Shown here: positions 1 to 5,712 of the stretch, piece after piece
How positions within the stretch are numbered: the stretch's first letter is position 1
Layout: every line of letters begins with the position of its first letter
DNA from: Casp-actino8 sp032118015
Lineage (GTDB): Bacteria > Actinomycetota > Acidimicrobiia > Acidimicrobiales > Ilumatobacteraceae
Length of the DNA: 7,222 bases
Assembly: GCA_032118015.1 (NCBI GenBank)
Contig: JAULYE010000079.1
Coordinates: 1 to 7,222 of the forward strand
Direction: 5' to 3'
Notes under the pieces: model-generated
Told to the model about the DNA's origin: nothing
Databases searched by the model: none
The model's input: only the letters and a program-made list of their open reading frames with translations
Position numbers and translations under genes: made by a program

Positions 1-308
1 GCTTGGACAATGGACAAGAGCGCCAAATTGCTTACGACCTCGTGGACAAGGCACGAACGGTCTTCGTGTGGCCGGCTCAGGAGCGAAAGACCCCCTCGAA
101 GGGCAAACCGTCTCGATCTGCCAGTTCTGGGTCTGGCGGCCCGTCCACGAGCAAGTCGACCGCTTCCCCGGCAGACTCAAGGGCGGAAAACGACGATCCG
201 ACCGATGAAGACGAGGATTTCGACGAAGACGAGGACTTCGACGAAATCGATGATCAAGACGAATACGACGACGACAACAACGAGGACCAGGAGCACGGCG
301 AGTCATGA
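1..308 (+). CDS. rimP: Ribosome maturation factor RimP, C-terminal part (5' end outside the window)
   Basis: RimP binds the 30S subunit and helps its late assembly. Only the last 101 or so residues are in the window. The frame is open from base 3 with no convincing start, so the gene begins upstream. The segment reading IAYDLVDKARTVFVWP matches the usual end of RimP, where a short strand and helix (I..A.LV) close the C-terminal SH3-like domain. Position directly before nusA is the standard place of rimP and supports the call. After this core comes a Ser/Pro/Lys linker and then a very acidic tail: 26 of the last 42 residues are Asp or Glu. Most RimP proteins end soon after the core, so this extension is unusual. 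The stop overlaps the nusA start (ATGA), which suggests coupled translation. The identification rests on a short conserved piece plus gene order. Confidence 0.85.
   Translation, partial: LDNGQERQIAYDLVDKARTVFVWPAQERKTPSKGKPSRSASSGSGGPSTSKSTASPADSRAENDDPTDEDEDFDEDEDFDEIDDQDEYDDDNNEDQEHGES
207..242 (+). repeat. Two tandem 18-base units encoding EDEDFD in the rimP tail
   Basis: Two adjacent 18-base copies (207-224 and 225-242) differ by one base (GAT versus GAC). Each encodes EDEDFD. They lie in the acidic RimP tail and look like a recent in-frame duplication. Confidence 0.8.
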
Positions 309-1453
309 GCAATCTGGACATGAAAGAAGCCATCCGCCTACTGGCGGGTGAGAAGAACATCTCGGAAGAAACCCTTTTGCAGGTGCTTGTCGACGCGCTC
401 GCGACTGCCTACAAGCGTCGCCCGGGTGCAGCCGAAGAGGTCGAAGTCGGTCTCAACCCCGACACTCTCGAGATCAGTTTCACGGCCTACGACATCGATG
501 AGGATGGCAACTGGATCAGCCCTCGTGATGACACGCCGGAAAAGAACGAACTCGGACGTATCGCCGCTCAGACGTTCCGCCAGGTGATGGGACAGCGCAT
601 CCGAGAAGCCGAACGTGACCGCAAATTCGAAGAATATGCCAACCGCGAGGGCGACATTGTCACTGGCATCGTGCAGCAAAACGACAACCGCTATGCGCTG
701 TTGGATCTCGGCAAAGTCGAAGCCCTCATGCCTCAGAGCGAACAGGTGCCATTCGAGCGCGCCACGCCGGGTACGCGCGTCAAGGCCTACATCGTCGAGG
801 TTCGACGCAGCGAAAAGGGTCCGCAGATCGTGGTCAGTCGTACACATCCGGGTCTCGTGAAGCGCCTGTTCGAACTGGAAGTGCCCGAGATCGCCGACGG
901 TGTCGTCGAGATCAAGGCCTGTGCACGTGAGCCTGGGCATCGAACGAAGATCGCCGTGGCATCCAATGACAACAACGTCGATCCAGTTGGCGCGTGCGTC
1001 GGCGCGCGCGGTGCGCGCGTTCGCATGGTGGTCAATGAACTGAATCAGGAAAAGATCGACATCATTCCATTCAGCGAAGATCTTCCCGACTACATCGCGA
1101 AGGCACTGTCACCGGCCAAGGTCACCGAAGTTCTCCTCAGCGAAGACCGGACTCAAGCCGATGTCATCGTCCCTGATTTCCAGCTCAGTTTGGCAATCGG
1201 CAAGGAGGGCCAGAACGCCCGTCTCGCAGCCCGATTGGTGGGGGTGCGCATCGACATCAAGAGCGAGACACAGCACTACAACGAGATCAATGGCATCTTC
1301 CCTGACGACACCGAGTACGCAGCGGGAGAGTGGATGCTCAACCCGGAAACCGGAGCCCAGGAGTTCCATGCGACCGACGGCTCGATCATGGGTGTCGAGG
1401 AATGGGAGAAAGCAACGGGCGTATCAGCCAGCGAGGGCGAACCCGAAGCATGA
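305..1453 (+). CDS. nusA: Transcription termination/antitermination factor NusA
   Basis: NusA binds RNA polymerase and nascent RNA and modulates pausing, termination and antitermination. The 382-residue product shows the family order. The N-terminal RNA polymerase-binding domain spans about residues 1-110. An S1 domain starts near the GDIVTG motif at residue 116. KH1 carries the loop GARG at 233-236 and KH2 the loop GKEG at 299-302, within LAIGKEGQNARLAARL. There are no C-terminal acidic repeats of the E. coli type, as is usual in actinobacteria. Instead, residues 324-382 form an acidic extension containing two Trp-rich patches (GEWMLNPETG and GVEEWEKA). The ATG at 305 overlaps the rimP stop and has AGGAG at 289-293, 11 bases upstream, inside rimP. 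The stop overlaps the ylxR start. Confidence 0.97.
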   Translation: MSNLDMKEAIRLLAGEKNISEETLLQVLVDALATAYKRRPGAAEEVEVGLNPDTLEISFTAYDIDEDGNWISPRDDTPEKNELGRIAAQTFRQVMGQRIREAERDRKFEEYANREGDIVTGIVQQNDNRYALLDLGKVEALMPQSEQVPFERATPGTRVKAYIVEVRRSEKGPQIVVSRTHPGLVKRLFELEVPEIADGVVEIKACAREPGHRTKIAVASNDNNVDPVGACVGARGARVRMVVNELNQEKIDIIPFSEDLPDYIAKALSPAKVTEVLLSEDRTQADVIVPDFQLSLAIGKEGQNARLAARLVGVRIDIKSETQHYNEINGIFPDDTEYAAGEWMLNPETGAQEFHATDGSIMGVEEWEKATGVSASEGEPEA

Positions 1454-1698
1454 GTGAACGACTCGGACCCGTACGGACGTGCATCGGTTGCCGGACACGC
1501 CACGAGCAGGATCGTCTGACGCGATTCGTGCCGGGCGAAGATGGACAACCGTTGTCGTCGCGGACAGCTCCGGGTCGAGGAGCATGGATCTGCGCAGGAT
1601 CCACCACCTGTCGGGAGACAGCAGAGAAGAAGCGAGCATTCGATCGGGCCTGGAAGACCCGAACAACGATGAAGAGTCGCACGACCATGGCACACTGA
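1450..1698 (+). CDS. ylxR: YlxR/DUF448 family small RNA-binding protein
   Basis: This 82-residue protein belongs to the YlxR family, which sits between nusA and infB in many bacteria. The family is thought to bind RNA, and in Firmicutes YlxR has been reported to modulate RNase P (known of relatives, not shown here). The signature is clear: VRTCIGCR at residues 8-15, then GRGAWICA at 42-49, then a cysteine at 54 and the basic helix EKKRAFDRAW at 59-68. Cysteines 11, 14, 48 and 54 form two pairs. The ATG at 1450 is chosen because it overlaps the nusA stop in an ATGA arrangement, has GAGGG at 1433-1437, and places the motif at the expected distance from the N-terminus. The same frame stays open further upstream, but that part lies inside nusA and has no YlxR similarity. 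The last 14 residues are basic and Thr-rich. Confidence 0.93.
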   Translation: MSERLGPVRTCIGCRTRHEQDRLTRFVPGEDGQPLSSRTAPGRGAWICAGSTTCRETAEKKRAFDRAWKTRTTMKSRTTMAH

Positions 1699-1702
1699 AC
1701 AG

Positions 1703-1721
1703 TCGCCGGCACCGCCGGCGA
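1703..1721 (+). promoter_or_regulatory. GC-rich hairpin between ylxR and infB
   Basis: TCGCCGGC (1703-1710) pairs perfectly with GCCGGCGA (1714-1721) across a 3-base ACC loop. It starts 5 bases after the ylxR stop and ends 7 bases before the infB ribosome binding site. No T-run follows, so it is not a standard terminator. It could protect an RNA end, affect readthrough or tune infB initiation. The structure is visible; the role is inference. Confidence 0.5.
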
Positions 1722-1728
1722 AAGACAT

Positions 1729-1734
1729 GAAGGA
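1729..1734 (+). promoter_or_regulatory. Ribosome binding site of infB
   Basis: GAAGGA lies 11 bases upstream of the GTG at 1746. It supports that GTG as the infB start. It is the only one of the three genes in this window preceded by a real gap that has such a site. Confidence 0.65.
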
Positions 1735-1745
1735 CTGAAAGCCGC

Positions 1746-4589
1746 GTGGCAACAGCAAAGATCAAAGTCAGCGAACTAGCGAAGAAGCTCGGTATGACCA
1801 ATGCCGAAATGCTGGATCTCTGCAAAGACAACAACGTGGCGGCAAAGACCCCTCAGTCCACCCTCGTCGAGGCTTTCGTGCCGATGTTGGAGCGCAAGGC
1901 CAAGGCCCTGGGTCTGGTGCGCGATCAGCAACCCGAAGAAGCAAAGCCGGCGAAGAAGGTCCCTGCGAAAAAGGCAGCAGCCAAAGTCGCAGATGAAGGG
2001 GATGGAGCCACCGAAGATTCCGGTGCAGATCCCGTCAAGAAGGCGCCTGCAAAAAAGGTTGCGGCCAAGAAGGTCGACGCCGAACCGAAGACCGACGATG
2101 TTGCAGCACCGACGACCCCCGTTGTCGATGTTTCAGTTGCCCCTGCTGTCGTCGTGACTCCTGACGTCGAAGTTGTCGCTGAAGCGCAACCTGCACCGAC
2201 GACTCCATCTGGATCTGTCGTCTCCAGTCGAACAACTCCTGTGCGCGATGTGCCGCGTGAGCCTGTGCGTGATGTGCCGCGTGAACCTGTGCGTGAACCC
2301 GTGCGTGATGCGCCGCGTGAACCTGTGCGTGATCCTGCGCGCGAGATTCAGCGTGATCCAGGTGCTCGACCTCCAGCTGCGCGTCCTGTGCCCCCACCCC
2401 CTGGCCGTCCACTCAGCGCGTCGGGTCGCCCAGTTCCTCCGCCGCCTGGCCGTCCACTGAGCCCTTCCGGTCGTCCGGTTCCGCCGCCCCCCGGGGGTCC
2501 GCGCCCGGCTGGTCCGCGTACAGGTGGCCCTGGTTACGGCGGTCCGCGAACAGGAACTCCGCGTCCAGCGGGAGCTTTCGGCGGTCCTCGTCCCGGCGGC
2601 CCGCGTCCAGCGGGAGCTTTCGGTGGTCCCCGCCCTGGCGGAGCACCTGGAGCACCAGGTGCAGGGCGTCCAGGTGGTGGCGGTCGTCCTGGTGGCGGAC
2701 CGCGCCCAAGCGGTCAACGCCGTGCTCCAAGAGGCGGCGGTCGCCGTCGTCGTCGCGGAGAGGATGATTTCCAGCCATCGATGATCTCCTACAGCGAGAG
2801 CGACGCTCCGGTCCCCGAGGGGATCGTCGTCATCGAGCGCGGAGTGTCGTCGCAGGAGTTCGCGCCGCGTCTCAACCGAACGGCGGCTGACGTCGTGCGC
2901 TTCTTGATGAAGAACGGCGAAATGATCACTGCGACGATGACGCTCTCCGACGAGCAGATGGAGTTGTTTGCTCTCGAGATCGGTGCCGAGATTCTTCTCG
3001 TCGAGCCCGGTCAACAAGAAGAGATGGAGTTGCAGGCTCTCTTCGACGACAGCGACGATGACGAATCACAAGAGGCACGTCCTGCGGTCATCACCGTCAT
3101 GGGACACGTGGACCACGGTAAGACGACCCTGCTCGACCGCATTCGCAATGCCAACGTCGTGGCCGGAGAAGCCGGTGGAATCACCCAGCACATCGGGGCG
3201 TACATGGTCGACCATGACGGCAAGAAGGTGACCTTCATCGACACCCCAGGTCACGCGGCGTTCACACAGATGCGCGCCCGTGGTGCGCAAGTGACCGACA
3301 TTGTTGTGCTCATGGTTGCCGCCGACGACGGTGTCATGCCTCAGACGATCGAAGCGATCAATCACGCCCGGGCTGCAGAGGTGCCGATCGTGGTAGCGAT
3401 CAACAAGATCGACAAGGAAAATGCCGATGTTCAGCGTGTGCTGTCTCAGCTCTCGGAGAACAACCTGATTCCCGAATCGTGGGGTGGAGACACGATCTGT
3501 GTCGAGATGTCCGCCCAGCAGAACCTCGGTATCGATGATTTGCTCGAACAGCTCACGATCGTTGCCGAAGTCGAAGAGCTGACGGCGAATCCGACGGGAC
3601 GCGCCAAAGGCGTCGTACTGGAGGCCAATCTCGACACTGGCCGTGGCCCTGTTGCCACGATCCTTGTCGACAAGGGGACTCTCAAGGTGGGCGATCCGAT
3701 CGTTGCCGGGGGAGCCTGGGGTCGGGTTCGCGCGATGATCGACGACAAGGGCAAACAGATCAAAGAGGCCGGCCCATCGACACCAGTTCAGGTGCTGGGG
3801 CTTGCGTCGGTTCCCCAAGCTGGAGATGAGTTCCGAGTTGCGCCGGATGAAAAGACGGCGCGAACCGTGGGCGAAGCCCGCGAACAGAGATTGCGCGCAA
3901 AGGCTCAGCGTGGCGACGCTCGAGTGGCCCGCGGTGTCAAACTCGAAGACGTCTTCACGCAGATTCAGGCCGGCGAAGTCGCAACGCTGAATCTGGTGCT
4001 CAAAGCCGACGTTCAAGGATCACTCGAAGCAGTGACCGAGAGCTTGCGCCGTCTCGAGCGAGATGAAGTGAAGTTGGCCTTCGTGCACCGTGCTGTCGGT
4101 GGCGTGACCGAGAACGACATCACGCTCGCGGCCGCGACGAATGCCACCATCATCGGATTCAACGTTCGTCCAGATCGCAAATCCCGTGAGTTGGCCGAGG
4201 CCGAGCATGTCGAGATCCGCACCTATGAAATCATCTACAAGCTGCTCGAGGACATGGAAAGCGCCATGGTCGGCATGCTCGCTCCCGAATTCGAAGAGGT
4301 TGTCACCGGTGAAGCCGAAGTGCGCGAAATCTTCCGTGTGCCCAAGCTGGGCGCAATTGCGGGTTGCTATGTGCGCAGCGGCCAGATCACGCGCGGCACC
4401 AAGGTGCGCTTCCTTCGCGAAGGCGTCATCATCTGGAAGGGCGCGATCCAATCCTTGCGTCGCTTCAAAGACGATGTGCGAGAGGTTCGAGAGGGTTTCG
4501 AATGCGGTATCGGCTTGTCCGATTTCCAGGACCTCAAGCAGGGCGACTTGATCGAAACCTATGAAGACAAACTCATCGTCCGGACATGA
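1746..4589 (+). CDS. infB: Translation initiation factor IF-2
   Basis: IF2 is the GTPase that places formyl-Met initiator tRNA on the 30S subunit and promotes 50S joining. The 947-residue protein starts with an IF2 N-domain (residues 1-58, KVSELAKKLGM). A linker of nearly 300 residues follows: Lys/Ala blocks (63-105), VRDVPREP repeats (166-205), three VPPPPG repeats (213-252), and a Gly/Pro/Arg stretch ending in five arginines (333-337). A second IF2 N-type domain lies at about 355-432. The G domain is complete: GHVDHGKT at 453-460, DTPGH at 499-503, NKID at 553-556 and SAQ at 589-591. Domain II starts near 620, domain III near 731, and the C-terminal tRNA-binding domain covers about the last 95 residues. 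The GTG start is supported by GAAGGA and the intact N-domain. An ATG at 2781 (Met346) could allow a short form without the linker. The stop overlaps the next gene. Confidence 0.98.
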   Translation: MATAKIKVSELAKKLGMTNAEMLDLCKDNNVAAKTPQSTLVEAFVPMLERKAKALGLVRDQQPEEAKPAKKVPAKKAAAKVADEGDGATEDSGADPVKKAPAKKVAAKKVDAEPKTDDVAAPTTPVVDVSVAPAVVVTPDVEVVAEAQPAPTTPSGSVVSSRTTPVRDVPREPVRDVPREPVREPVRDAPREPVRDPAREIQRDPGARPPAARPVPPPPGRPLSASGRPVPPPPGRPLSPSGRPVPPPPGGPRPAGPRTGGPGYGGPRTGTPRPAGAFGGPRPGGPRPAGAFGGPRPGGAPGAPGAGRPGGGGRPGGGPRPSGQRRAPRGGGRRRRRGEDDFQPSMISYSESDAPVPEGIVVIERGVSSQEFAPRLNRTAADVVRFLMKNGEMITATMTLSDEQMELFALEIGAEILLVEPGQQEEMELQALFDDSDDDESQEARPAVITVMGHVDHGKTTLLDRIRNANVVAGEAGGITQHIGAYMVDHDGKKVTFIDTPGHAAFTQMRARGAQVTDIVVLMVAADDGVMPQTIEAINHARAAEVPIVVAINKIDKENADVQRVLSQLSENNLIPESWGGDTICVEMSAQQNLGIDDLLEQLTIVAEVEELTANPTGRAKGVVLEANLDTGRGPVATILVDKGTLKVGDPIVAGGAWGRVRAMIDDKGKQIKEAGPSTPVQVLGLASVPQAGDEFRVAPDEKTARTVGEAREQRLRAKAQRGDARVARGVKLEDVFTQIQAGEVATLNLVLKADVQGSLEAVTESLRRLERDEVKLAFVHRAVGGVTENDITLAAATNATIIGFNVRPDRKSRELAEAEHVEIRTYEIIYKLLEDMESAMVGMLAPEFEEVVTGEAEVREIFRVPKLGAIAGCYVRSGQITRGTKVRFLREGVIIWKGAIQSLRRFKDDVREVREGFECGIGLSDFQDLKQGDLIETYEDKLIVRT
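2241..2360 (+). repeat. 24-base tandem repeat encoding VRDVPREP in the IF2 linker
   Basis: Units at 2241-2264 and 2265-2288 encode VRDVPREP. A half unit VREP follows (2289-2300), then VRDAPREP (2301-2324), and decaying copies VRDP, AREI and QRDP up to 2360. The underlying 12-base half unit is close to GTGCGTGAACCT. The repeats are in frame and highly charged, with alternating Arg and Asp/Glu. Confidence 0.85.
2382..2501 (+). repeat. 45-base repeats encoding RPVPPPPGRPLS.SG
   Basis: Two full 15-residue units (2382-2426 and 2427-2471) and a third partial one (2472-2501) encode RPVPPPPG followed by RPLSASG, RPLSPSG or GP. Codons differ between copies, so the protein repeat seems older or better kept than the DNA repeat. 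Each copy contains four consecutive prolines followed by glycine. Confidence 0.85.
2559..2629 (+). repeat. 42-base direct repeat encoding PRPAGAFGGPRPGG
   Basis: The segments 2559-2587 and 2601-2629 are identical except for one base, with a period of 42 bases. They encode PRPAGAFGGPRPGG followed by PRPAGAFGGPRPGG. The high DNA identity suggests a fairly recent duplication in the Gly/Pro/Arg part of the IF2 linker. Confidence 0.85.
2643..2662 (+). other. Perfect 8-bp hairpin inside the IF2 linker coding sequence
   Basis: GCACCTGG (2643-2650) is the exact reverse complement of CCAGGTGC (2655-2662), with a 4-base AGCA loop. It encodes part of the Gly-Ala-Pro stretch near residues 300-306. The inverted repeat is certain, but it may be a by-product of repetitive GC-rich codons. 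Confidence 0.4.
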
Positions 4590-5224
4590 GTGATCTCGAG
4601 TTCTTCTTCGACCCGGTCTGCCCCTGGGCGTGGATCACCTCGCGCTGGGTGACTGAGGTTCAATCGCAGCGCGACTACGAGGTTCGTTGGAGATTCATCT
4701 CGTTGAAGATCTTGAACAAGGACAACTCAGCAAACTGGTACACCGATCAATACAAGCGCTGGCATGCAATGGGCCATGAGGCCCTGCGTGTGGCTGCACA
4801 CGTCGATTCTGTCCTTGGCAACGAGGCAGTTGCTCGTCTGTACACGGCGCTCGGAACAGAGGGTCACAACAAGGATCGCCGCGAGGATTTTGCTGCGAGC
4901 ACCGAGACGTTCGTCGGTGAATGCCTGCAGATCGCAGGCCTGGATACATCTTTTGTGGAGCTGGCCTTCGATGAAAGTCTCGATGCGCGCATTCAGGCCG
5001 ACACATCTGAGGCTCTGGCGCGCACGGGTCCTGATGTCGGCACTCCGATATTGACGTTCGCACCTGGGTCTGCACACGAAGGGTCCTTTTTCGGCCCTGT
5101 GATCGCCCGCATTCCACGAGGAGACGAAGCTCTGCGCCTGTGGGATGCAGTCGAGACGCTCGCCACAACTCCGGGCGTGGCTGAGTTGAAGCGGTCACTG
5201 CGCTCCTCACCAGTTTTCGACTGA
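4586..5224 (+). CDS. DsbA-family thioredoxin-fold oxidoreductase, Rv2466c-like, with CPWA active site
   Basis: The 212-residue protein has a thioredoxin/DsbA fold with a helical insertion. It starts with a strand (LEFFFDP) leading to CPWAWITSRW; the active-site cysteine is Cys12. The cis-proline loop is VGTP at 151-154. The C-terminal part has SFFGPVIARIPRG (167-179), LWDA (185-188) and ELKR followed by a final FD. From memory, this matches Mycobacterium tuberculosis Rv2466c, a mycothiol-dependent reductase with CPWC. Here the second cysteine is alanine (codon GCG, 4628-4630), and the only other cysteine is Cys113. A monothiol mechanism or thiol-conjugate chemistry is therefore likelier than a dithiol one. 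Related folds include 2-hydroxychromene-2-carboxylate isomerase and kappa-class glutathione transferase. There is no signal peptide, so it should be cytoplasmic. The ATG overlaps the infB stop (ATGA) with no clear ribosome binding site, so coupled translation is likely. The substrate is unknown. Confidence 0.88.
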   Translation: MSDLEFFFDPVCPWAWITSRWVTEVQSQRDYEVRWRFISLKILNKDNSANWYTDQYKRWHAMGHEALRVAAHVDSVLGNEAVARLYTALGTEGHNKDRREDFAASTETFVGECLQIAGLDTSFVELAFDESLDARIQADTSEALARTGPDVGTPILTFAPGSAHEGSFFGPVIARIPRGDEALRLWDAVETLATTPGVAELKRSLRSSPVFD

Positions 5225-5243
5225 ACGGCAATTGACGCCCCGA

Positions 5244-5249
5244 TAGCGT
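5244..5249 (+). promoter_or_regulatory. Candidate -10 element for a leaderless rbfA transcript
   Basis: TAGCGT fits the actinobacterial TAnnnT -10 pattern. It ends 7 bases before the rbfA GTG at 5257, so transcription could begin at the G of the start codon. No -35 element is visible at normal spacing. This is an inference from motif and spacing only. Confidence 0.3.
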
Positions 5250-5256
5250 CAGGGAC

Positions 5257-5712
5257 GTGAACCGACCCCGACCACGTTCGACTCAGCGCACGACTCGGGC
5301 ATACCCCCGCTCGGCTCGGCTCGGAGAAACTCTTCGCGAAGTGCTGGCCGACGAGCTGGTCAGGATCGATGACGAGCGTTTGACCTTCGTGACCGTCACC
5401 CGAGTCGACGTCGATCCTGAGATGAACCGCGCCATCGTCTATTTCGACTCCCTGTCGGGTGAAGATGGCGATGGAGTGATCCTCGAAGCGTTCTCTGACC
5501 ATCGCATTCGCTTACAGGGATCGATCGGCAAGCAGGTGCGGGCGAAGAAGACACCGATTCTGTCGTTTCGACCTGATGAGGTGATTCGCTCTGCCGAGCG
5601 CATCGATCGAATTCTCCACGAAGATCCGTTGCGTGGACACGACGTCGTGGTCAATGAAGAGAATTACGATCCGAGAAAGTTGTCGTCGCACATCGATCCC
5701 GGCGCTGACTGA
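5257..5712 (+). CDS. rbfA: 30S ribosome-binding factor RbfA
   Basis: RbfA is a single KH-fold protein that binds the 30S subunit and assists 16S rRNA 5' end maturation, notably in the cold. The 151-residue product shows the family pattern: RLGETLREVLADEL (residues 21-34), the strand TFVTVTRVDVDPEMNRAIVYF (43-63), and KKTPILSF (97-104) followed by the helix SAERIDRIL (112-120). The tail of about 30 residues is polar. The GTG at 5257 is the only reasonable start: a TGA lies in frame at 5233, no start codon occurs between them, and the next one downstream (GTG 5341) would cut into the first helix. AGGGA sits only 1 base before this GTG, too close to act as a ribosome binding site. The 20 basic residues before the first helix are therefore probably real. 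The stop shares one base with the truB start. Confidence 0.93.
   Translation: MNRPRPRSTQRTTRAYPRSARLGETLREVLADELVRIDDERLTFVTVTRVDVDPEMNRAIVYFDSLSGEDGDGVILEAFSDHRIRLQGSIGKQVRAKKTPILSFRPDEVIRSAERIDRILHEDPLRGHDVVVNEENYDPRKLSSHIDPGAD

Noticed and set aside
338..940. Minus-strand open frame opposite nusA
   Set aside because: nusA on the + strand is complete with S1 and KH motifs; the antisense product shows no recognisable domain.
2241..2629. CRISPR-like or mobile repeat array
   Set aside because: The repeats are in-frame multiples of three within infB, without unique spacers, and encode a low-complexity linker.
2133..3017. Long open frame on the minus strand opposite the IF2 linker
   Set aside because: Its product is Thr/Arg/Trp low-complexity sequence that simply mirrors the GC-rich repeats of infB, with no family signature.
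3066..4016. Long minus-strand open frame opposite the IF2 G domain
   Set aside because: The sense strand encodes a complete, highly conserved GTPase; the antisense frame is a by-product of its codon use.
4923..4939. GCCTGC/GCAGGC inverted repeat in the oxidoreductase gene
   Set aside because: A 6-bp stem in coding sequence with no T-run is expected by chance.
5232..5237. TTGACG as a -35 element for rbfA
   Set aside because: It lies only 6 bases from the TAGCGT candidate -10, much too close, and no other -10 lies at about 17 bases.
5309..5323. Three tandem copies of the pentamer GCTCG in rbfA, as a phase-variable tract
   Set aside because: Three copies are too few for frequent slippage, and the frame is intact with conserved residues downstream.
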